A stretch of 64,000 bases of DNA. It comes from Odontocerum albicorne (Eukaryota; Arthropoda; Insecta; Trichoptera; Odontoceridae). Positions 55,720-64,000 of this stretch are shown one piece after another. The stretch lies in assembly GCA_949825065.1 (NCBI GenBank), contig OX463847.1, positions 33,259,164 to 33,323,163 of the forward strand, read 5' to 3'. Below the pieces are notes generated by a model. The model ran no database searches, was not told the DNA's origin, and saw only the letters and a list, made by a program, of their open reading frames with translations. Both the position numbers and the translations under genes were made by a program. Numbering within the stretch: the stretch's first letter is position 1; each line of letters starts with the position of its first letter.

Positions 55720-56045
55720 TAACTTTTCCCTTCATGTGCTAAAAATATCCGCGCGTTACGGTGCTGTGTATTCAATACACATGTAAAAATGAGCGATTTA
55801 AAATCGGAAAAAATAAGAATAAAATTTGAAGTCAAGTGATAATAATTGAAATTTAATTGCCGTAAACATGAAAAAAACATCGGCCGACGTTTACAAAACG
55901 GGCGAAGCGACCACCTCAAATTGATGCCCGCGAGCTACTGAAGCGAGAGAAGCGAGCGAACTGAGACTCTATTTTTTGCGTTAATACCGAAGTAAAGTGA
56001 CAGTGAGACGTGAATAGCGTCACTTCCTCACCCATAGCGGTTTTT
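55720..56045. other. Locally G+C-rich block, unassigned
   Basis: 55880-55960 is unusually rich in CG dinucleotides (CGGCCGACGTTTAC, GGGCGAAGCGACCACC, GCGAGAGAAGCGAGCGAAC). GCGTTACGGTGCTGTG lies upstream. No open reading frame. It could be the end of an unrecognised transposon. CGGGC...GCCCG could pair across 22 bases (55900-55930). Confidence 0.4.
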
Positions 56046-56399
56046 TTAGAATAAATATATCTACGTCACACACTGGCACACGTTTGATTGTGTTGGTGAA
56101 TTTATTCCCGATTTTCACAAAATATCTATGATGTGACCGATAAGTGCTAATTATTATAAATATTATTGTTTTCATTCAATGCGTAAATGTATAACGGAGG
56201 AATACCTAAAATCTGAACCCAGTATTTATTATGTTAATAGAGATATTAAAGTTTTTAGAAGCAATATGTACAAGTTACACATCACAGGGAAGGAAGGGTT
56301 AACACTCGACACTTAACTAAGTATTTTCTGACTTGTTTGAAGGTTCAAGTGTGTAATTTTTTTGGAAAAAGTGGCCAAATGATTATTCACACCATCATG

Positions 56400-56620
56400 C
56401 TATGTCTTTTTTAGGGAAGGCAAAAAAGACAGAACTACCTACCCATCACGATATAATTCCTTCGTCTTTTTCAGATCAATATATTTCTCATAGTGTTTCT
56501 TTGACTCCTTACTTTTCATTCTCTTAACATTTTATTCACTTGGTTCAAATATACTTTTTTCGGTCGTCCTCTCGTAGTTGTTACTGCGATATGAGTTTGA
56601 GTACTTGAGCTTGCGGGAGG
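56400..56620 (-). pseudogene. LINE distal C-terminal remnant
   Basis: The minus strand gives TTRGRPKKVYLNQVNKMLRE then a stop, and onward KVRSQRNTMRNILI with a stop between. This matches GRGRPRK-x-YLDQVN ... KVRS of the 53170 copy. Confidence 0.68.
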
Positions 56621-57430
56621 GGCAAATTTGAGTGAACTCTTAAATGTGGTGTGTTTTTGATGACTATATGCGAAACATTGTACTCGTAAGATGCACTTTT
56701 GATTTATCTGAAATAATGGGGATGACTCACGTGCTACATACATATAATTAAGTCGCATAACTTATCAACTTGATGAGAGAGTGTGACAAGCATTAAATAA
56801 TCAACAACAACCGGTAAAAACCACCAACTTATTTTTCTATGTTTACATGTTCTCAGTAAGATACCGATAAAAGCCTAGTTTTCTGGGGACACGAAAATTT
56901 AAAGGCAACAAACCCAGATCAAAGAAATTGAACATGCACTTCAAATGACATGTTTTTATTTTGTTATTTGTTTTATTTTCATAAAAAATGTATTCATACA
57001 ATTATTTGGCATGTAAATGAATAAATATTGATTTTTTGTCTTCTGACCAATTTAATTTTTTTTTAAATTAAAATGTATTTTACGGAAAATAAATTACCAT
57101 TTGTAAAAACACTTCTTATAATTTTTTCAAAACTATTTCTAAGAAATGTCTCCAAAGAGCTATATTCCATTCCGTTGAATAAACATAAATAACTTTGATA
57201 TTTATAATCAAAACCACATAATCCTTCCTTAGAGACACAACTTTAAAGGGTGAAAAGACGAATTGAAAAAAAGTCCCTTAAATAGGGTAAGGGATGTTTC
57301 TCCTAAAACAGACAGGAAAAAGGGTTGGAAAAGGTTGGGATTGGAAAGATAGACCGAGTGAAAATGTATTGATTGGTAAGTTGAGAGATTAGGATATTTG
57401 ACTCAATTGACGATTTATTATTTTTTCATA
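56621..57430. other. No recognisable feature
   Basis: AT-rich; TACTCGTA at 56681. Confidence 0.45.
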
Positions 57431-57442
57431 TATTATATAATA

Positions 57443-57530
57443 ATTAAACCATATCTCCACAAGTAGGGTTCAAACCCATATTTTTCTTTCCGATAGGATG
57501 CGCTATTAACGATTCCCTGAAGTACAGCCT
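57443..57530 (-). mobile_element. Possible tRNA-like SINE head
   Basis: The minus strand has GGCTGTACTTCAGGGAATCG, later ATGGGTTTGAACCCTACTTG. The latter can form a T-arm-like hairpin with box B-like GGGTTTGAACCC, and the former loosely fits box A. The anticodon region does not fold convincingly, so a decayed tRNA-derived repeat is more likely than a gene. Confidence 0.3.
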
Positions 57531-58475
57531 TAACAGGTAGAAGACGATCGTTTTTTTGGATCTCGCTTGTAAAATATTTTTGATTACAGTTGTTTCTAGA
57601 TTTACGCGGAAACGTGGATTAAAAAACAGCACGTAAATGAAACAAAAACGCGTTAATGGAGCCATTTAATGCTAAGTTAAATGAGTGATATATCACATAT
57701 TTTCAGATATTATATTCTTACTTAGTTGAATCAGCTTTAGTTGTTCTACATATTAATGATATCTTATAAATATATATTGTTAATGATAACTATTATAAAT
57801 ATTATATAAGTGTTAATGATAACTTATAAAACACGCGTGTCAATAAGAACATTAAAAGTTATTTATACGAAGAAAAAAAAATCAGAACTTACAATCTGCA
57901 ATAACTATTCAAAAACAATGTCACTGAAGGAATCGTCCATTATAGCTGTTCACTTGCAGTTGTATGACAAAGTATCGTTTAATTAGTCACATGATAACTT
58001 AATAGATGCAATTTTTATGTATTTAAATTGCGAACAAACACAATAAACTGCATTTAAGTGAATCTGCGTAAATGAAAACTATGAAAATGGAGGGATTACA
58101 GTTTGTCTGTGGGTGGGATTTATATTTTCAGTTTTTTTTATAATCCTTTCGAGTATACGATATTTTCTCCACTCAAAACGTGATTTCAAGAATAAGAAGT
58201 ACAATGCATTATACTTTTGTTGCATTTAGTAAAACTTGGCGGAATAATTTACATGAAGCAGTTTCTTCCAACCAATCAACTATAAATACACATAAGGTTA
58301 TAATAAGATTAAATAAATACTGAGAGATAACTTTTTTTTTCATATATTAAATAGACCAACTATCTTTTTTTCATATATTCTTATTCGAGTGTCTCGAACT
58401 GTGTTACACTAGATGTACAAATTAAGTGTATAACTCTTCCAATAAAATAAAAGAGTATTTGATTTTTGAAAAACT
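57531..58475. other. No recognisable feature
   Basis: AT-rich; a local repeated phrase GTTAATGATAACT at 57778 and 57812. Nothing else. Confidence 0.45.
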
Positions 58476-58479
58476 TGGG

Positions 58480-58545
58480 TATCAATGTGAATCAATCCAC
58501 AACCTCTGAATAGACTTACTAACTAGGCCATGGAGGTCGTCAATT
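58480..58545 (-). mobile_element. SINE head fragment
   Basis: TGTGAATCAATCCACAACCTC and TAACTAGGCCATGGAGGTCG form the complement of a SINE tRNA-like head. The last 12 bases agree with the head of SINE-B at 13203 (CTAGGCCACGGAGGTCGTC). Confidence 0.6.
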
Positions 58546-58689
58546 GATTGACATTAGAGTGATGATTGGCATTTGAAAAATTAACAAACATAAAGCGTCT
58601 AAGGAACAAAGTGAAACAAAATTAAAATTACAGTTAGTCAATAATTATTCAGGTGCGTAACAGTTCAATAAAATGTAACTTGATTAACT

Positions 58690-58745
58690 TACTTAAAACC
58701 TTTCAAAGGTTTTGATTAATCATTTAAAACCTTTCAAAGGTATTG
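58690..58745. repeat. Duplicated small palindrome
   Basis: AAAACCTTTCAAAGGTTTT (58696) is a 9-bp inverted repeat around one base. AAAACCTTTCAAAGGTATT follows 32 bases later. Short but clean. Confidence 0.7.
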
Positions 58746-58929
58746 CTCCCATATACTACCGAATTATGTAAAGCTTTTGATTTACGTGCGTTAAACATAG
58801 AATATAAAAAACTTTTCCTAAAATGAATATTTGGTTTATAACGAATTTGAAACTGTACTTGCTACAGCCCGTGATAAATGTAAATGGACTCGCTAAGATC
58901 AAACAAAGATTGAAAATTCAACACTTTTG

Positions 58930-59325
58930 ATATTGATAACTGTTGTTGCGTTTGGCGAAAGTCACGTATTCTATGAGCTTCGGAAGCGCTTCCCTCATTG
59001 GCTTTTTCGTGAGTCTTTTTATGTTGCACTTTTTTTCACGAAAATTGGGCAACTGCTGAAAATTCGTTCTACATGCCTAAACCATCTCAGAATGTCCTTT
59101 TTCACATCCCTCAACACAACTAGCCTAAAGTTCATACTTATCACTAATAATTTCATGCCTTATTTTGTCATACATTGTCACATTGTGTATTTTTCTCAGT
59201 TGACATATTTCCACAGCATTTATTCGGCTCCATTGAGTGTTTTTCCACGTTCTTGTTTCACTCCTACACATCGAAGTTGCTTCTAAAGTACTATTGTGGA
59301 CTATCATCTTAGCAGATGTTTATAC
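58930..59325 (-). pseudogene. LINE C-terminal remnant
   Basis: The minus strand 59307-59125 reads RINAVEICQLRKIHNVTMYD, then KIRHEIISDKYEL, the RINAVEM-x-x-LR-x-x-x-G-x-x-x-x-DRIRNE-x-I segment after the LINE RT, preceded by ATSMCRSETRTW (normally YGSESWTW). Further down, CEKGHSEMV is a frameshifted KI-KG-x-LRWFGHV block. Confidence 0.72.
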
Positions 59326-60665
59326 TGTCCAGTTGGAATATTGAGAGCTTAAACGAATTTAACGAAGCCTTGAGCAGAGTTACACTAAAGGAGGATTGGG
59401 AAGATAAAACGTTTTCCAATTGTTTTTGGGTCATCTTTGAAAATGTGACATTTTATTTCTTTTGTGTCGTTTTCGACCTTCATCCAATTTAACCTTTTTC
59501 TTACCGATTTATCTCTGTTACTAATAAGATATATTTTTAAAGCGATGAATTAAATAAAACTTCTTACCGCTGGTAGACAGCATTAATTTGCTTTTCGTGT
59601 TCGAAGCCCGAATTATGAATAACAATGAGATGGCCCTTTTTGATTTTTCTTTCTTTCCTCTTTTTATTGAAAACATGGAACGATCTTAAAATTTTAACAA
59701 GATTCATTGAATGAATTTCTAAATGTACAGTTGACATTCGTTAAATGAGATTATTTTTTTCTTTTGAAACATTATTCTTTATTTTCTAAGAATGTTTCTT
59801 TCAACGTCGAAGTTCATTAAAAATAATATTTGAACGAAATTATATTATCTATTGTTGGCCTGGATAATTTGAACTGAGATGTGATTTTTAGGTAAATGGC
59901 TTAAAATAGGTTTTGCAATAATTTCCTGTCATTTATTTCAATTATTTCTTTGTTATTGTACGAACATAATCATGTTTTATGGCATATTTAAAAAAGATAA
60001 TTATAAAGCATGAAAAACATATTTTTCTTCTTCGTTTTTTAATTTTATTCTTTATCTGAAATTGGTAGAAACATAACACCAAACTATTTTTAATTATGCA
60101 TATTTTAGCAAAATCAATACAGTTTTGAAAACAAATGTTAATGACTAAGGAAATTGGTGCAAATTTATTTATTAAACACAACTTTCAAACAAGCTAGTTA
60201 TTACTTGGATATTCTAAGGTACAAATAAATTAAATTAAACCCGACAATTAAATTACTGAATTCACGAAATCTTCTCTGTAATTATCTCAATGTTGTAAGA
60301 CAAGAGGTTTCAATGTCTGTAAACTTTCCAGTTTACCTAGTACGAGTATTGTCAGGATAAAGTTCATACCGAAATTGATAGTCTTCTAAGCAATTCAGCT
60401 GATTTCATCAACTAAAGAACGTCGCGTTTTAAAGGTTATTAATTTTTGTGATCATATAAACGATTTTTTATATTTGAATATTTAATGATAAACAAGTTTA
60501 AAGTCGGATTTTAGTTAGATTCACTTAAGTAAAAAGCGTCATTATTTTTAAATGGTTAGAAATATTAGAAATATTAAACCAAAAAAATATTTGTATGTTG
60601 AGTATTTGAAAAAAAATACGACCATTTTCGAGCACATATTTTGAATATAATATGTTAACCAAATG
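59326..60665. other. No recognisable feature
   Basis: AT-rich; TACGAGTA at 60341. No gene seen. Confidence 0.45.
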
Positions 60666-60667
60666 TA

Positions 60668-60749
60668 CATTTGAAACTAGATAATTAATGCATGAAAACA
60701 ACAATTTCTCATTTGAAACTAGATAATTAGTGCATGAAAACAACAATTT
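60668..60749. repeat. 42-bp direct duplication
   Basis: CATTTGAAACTAGATAATTA then TGCATGAAAACAACAATTT occurs at 60668 and again at 60710 with few changes. Confidence 0.9.
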
Positions 60750-61027
60750 AATTAGAAAATGTCAAAACAATTCATTTAAAATAACTATTAACATTGTAAA
60801 AAATGGTACATGCTTATCAATTCATAATGAGTTTATTTTATTTGCATTTAAATTTAGTCCCTTAATGTTTGCTACAGGGCATAGCTCACTTTATTTTCCA
60901 AGAATATATGATATGTTAAGCCGCTAACTGTCTTCAGAATCAGCTATGGTTTGCTGATTGAAGTTGAGAAATTAATTATAATTTCCTTACATTTTCTGAA
61001 GCTATGAAATACTTTTTATATATCACC

Positions 61028-61155
61028 TGAAATACGAAAATCTATCTCCATAATCGAACATGCTAAAAAACGTTTATCCACTTAAAACGCATGAAATACG
61101 AAAATCTATATCCATAATCGTACATGCTAAAAAACGTTTATCCACTTAAAACGCA
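61028..61155. repeat. 64-bp direct duplication
   Basis: TGAAATACGAAAATCTAT, then CATGCTAAAAAACGTTTATCC, then ACTTAAAACGCA occurs at 61028 and 61092 with two or three differences. Confidence 0.93.
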
Positions 61156-61865
61156 AGATAAGTACATCCATCTTTATTTTAGGTGGATCTTGAGAAGATA
61201 AATGTTTTTCATAATATTTTTTTCTTATTTTAAACTGAACTATAATTTTTCAACTTGTGTATAATTAATTGTATGTACGTATATAGCAAAAATTACAGTA
61301 AGTAAGTAAGATTAAATTAAACCCATTCCGAAAATTTTGAGTGATTGAACCACAGAGGTTGACCACATTTGTTTCAAACAATAAAAAAAAATTCAAGAAT
61401 CTAAATCAAGTAAACAAATGCAGTATTTTTATTATTTACTAACCAACATAAAATTACCGATCTAACATATACAAAAAAGAGTTATAAACTCGTGTCATAG
61501 TTACTTTTCCTTACAAGTATACAGAAAAAACATAACCTCACTAAAAGGGTTCATATAATCTAGAAAACAAGTCTTTAATTTGAACTTGATTAACCCAAAG
61601 TCACATCATAAGTAGAGTATGCGTTGAGATTAATTACTTTGTGTACATTTGGACCTAAATACACAAATTTACTTCCCTCAAACAACGCGTATTCATATAT
61701 ATTTTGATGGGATCTCTCTTGCGGATTCCTTCTTCAACTCTTCTCTATTCATTACTGCACTATTGTTCCTTGTGGTTAAGTTATCAATGTACAAAATATA
61801 CCAACGTTGAAAAAAAAACAAATATTTAAATACACGTTCATTTCCACGAATAAATTTCTTTGCAT
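61156..61865. other. No recognisable feature
   Basis: AT-rich; nothing assignable. Confidence 0.45.
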
Positions 61866-61869
61866 TGTG

Positions 61870-62040
61870 TTACACTTTCATCGAGTACAGTACAACTCGG
61901 CGGGTTAATTGTCATGTTACAATCTCTCGCAACCAAATAAGTGAACGAGACCTTAATTGAAAGCCATACTGACAATCTTTAAAAAAAAATAAGTACCACT
62001 CGTTGCGATATGTCAGTTTATTCCTACTAACCAGTACATT
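61870..62040 (-). mobile_element. SINE-A copy
   Basis: ATCGAGTACAGTACAACTCGG, GTCATGTTACAATCTCTCGC, TTAATTGAAAGCCATACTGA in family order. The head complement (AGTACCACTCGTTGCGATAT, TTCCTACTAACCAGTACATT) is degenerate. Confidence 0.72.
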
Positions 62041-63485
62041 GTTACATATGCAAAAAATAACCTGGACCTCTTTTTTATTGGAGTACAATCGAGAAGCAAA
62101 CCAGAAACTCCGTTTTACACATTAGCTCACAGAATCGTTTTTTTGGCTAAATACTTTAGTTTACTTTCATCCCCTGATAAAATTGAACCGAGGAGACAGA
62201 TTGCACATACTTCGATGAACTTCTATCTTGCAGTCGAAATTGAATATTTACAGTCCCTAAATCAAACGTAGACAAAGAAAGAAAAAAGAAGATAGAGGAA
62301 GATTTTTTTCTGAGATTTTCATTTTGATAAAAAAACATATTTTAAATTATAAAAAATGACAGTTGCTCTGAAATATAATTTCCACGCATTACTTTTTTCC
62401 ACACGCTGCTGTCTTAAAAAAAGAGGAAATCGAAAGGCTAGAAATAAGAAATAACAAAATAAAAAATGAAAAAGCATTTTTGGCAAAATTCTCAAATTTT
62501 TTAAACGAATTTCAATTGATATGTCCTTTAATTTGTTCCACGATCCTTTTAACTTATTTTTTAAAGCATCATAAAAACCTTTTGAATACAGAAGATATTA
62601 AAATTCAACATATTCGTTAATATTGTTATTCGGAGTAAATTGTCTTTAAAAGGTTTGATTCGAATGCAAAATAATTCCTATGTAATTGGTGTATGGTGTA
62701 GCTAAAGGAATGTGTGATATCATTATTTGTTTCAAGTTAATACCTTCATTAACACTTTCAACAGCTCGCTACTCCCATGAATATTTGAACAACTGTTACA
62801 ACTCCATGTGTCAACCCCCGGTGTTAGGGGTTGATGATGTTATACAACGTTTATTTTCGAGCAGCGTATTTCAATATTTTCCGATTCAAACAATACTGAT
62901 AAAAAAACATTACCAATATGTTTACAAAGAGTTAACCCATTTTTTTGGTATTTGTTTAAAAAAAAGCGTGTCAAAAAACGTCTCAGTTAAAAAAGGTCAA
63001 TGATTTATTTATTAACGTTTATTTGATGATAAATCGATAATTTTCGATGGAATGGATTAAGAGCATTGAAAATATTTTTAAATGTTATAAATTTATCCCG
63101 AGCAATAACTTAATTGTTGTTTTAATGATCTATTGAATTATAAATACATCTTTTTACTTTCCATAACACAATATTTAAAATTGAAATTAATTTTATTGTA
63201 AATCACATAAAATCGCCTGGGATCGAGTATGTTGTCTCAACCCCAGGCAATTTTAGTGTACTGCGTATTTCGAGGACATCCAAATTAAATGGTTTAAGAG
63301 CAAAAATGTATAAAATATCGACCAACACTTAACTTCAGTTATGAAGTAGGGCTACTTGAAGACAGAGAGCGATCGAGATTGAAAGATGCCAAATTAAATA
63401 TCATAGGGGAGAACATATATCTTGGGGGATCTGCATTGATATAAAAGGATGCCTTAGGGTGAATTTACTTTCAATGAAAAATGCA
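62041..63485. other. No recognisable gene; small hairpin near 63213
   Basis: CGCCTGGG...CCCAGGC (63213-63248) can pair over 7 bp across a 20-base loop. The 105-residue frame at 62686-63003 has no recognisable domain. Otherwise AT-rich. Confidence 0.45.
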
Positions 63486-63490
63486 TAGTG

Positions 63491-63844
<354 letters not shown>

Positions 63845-64000
63845 ACACAAGTATGACTATCTACTATCTATAAGTATTGTATTTTTCTAATGGTCTTATA
63901 GAGTGGTAGCTCTAAATTAAGCAGCCTCTTCTTTATTTTGTTTTCTGCTGGCGTCGATTATATGTGATATAATTAACCTGCCCCATCTGGTTGAAAAAGA

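Overview
The window is AT-rich (roughly 70% A+T by eye), gene-poor eukaryotic DNA. Mariner-like elements, tRNA-derived SINEs, jockey/CR1/RTE-like LINE fragments, a Ty3-like LTR element with a tRNA-Lys primer site and satellites with higher-order structure point to an arthropod, most likely an insect. The order cannot be fixed from this sequence. No convincing host gene was found: almost all coding signal is broken transposable-element protein. Layout: 0-15.9 kb holds a 50-bp tandem array, LINE fragments, a complete 2.4-kb DNA transposon with perfect 31-bp inverted ends and a 4-bp target duplication (Sola-like, dead transposase), SINE copies and two mutually damaged mariner elements. 16-32 kb is a litter of 5'-truncated LINE tails, SINEs, a LINE reverse-transcriptase fragment and a 21-bp minisatellite. 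32.5-34.5 kb is a satellite of about 26 monomers of 74 bp, partly in 297-bp higher-order units, each with a CCGGAA-centred palindrome. 36.0-36.7 kb is a long foldback element. 38,181-48,340 is a complete, very young LTR retrotransposon: two 1,439-bp LTRs with one difference noticed, a TG..CA border, an ACCG target duplication and a tRNA-Lys-like primer site. It encodes a Gag with a CCHC knuckle and only a remnant of protease; reverse transcriptase and integrase are absent. 48-64 kb is again LINE/SINE debris, minisatellites, inverted repeats and a 347-bp TA microsatellite. How the parts relate: the LTR element appears non-autonomous (LARD-like). Where pol should be there are about 5 kb of non-coding tandem blocks. 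Many units fold into hairpins, and paralogous copies differ by paired substitutions on both sides of the stems: CTCGCG/CGCGAG against CTCACG/CGTGAG, CGGAC/GTCCG against CTGAC/GTCAG, CTGTAT/ATACAG against CTGTAG/CTACAG. This is the signature of selection on RNA structure and is the strongest candidate for something undescribed here. A second window-wide signal is the octamer TACTCGTA (either strand), seen about 22 times against roughly two expected, and apparently absent from the young LTR element.
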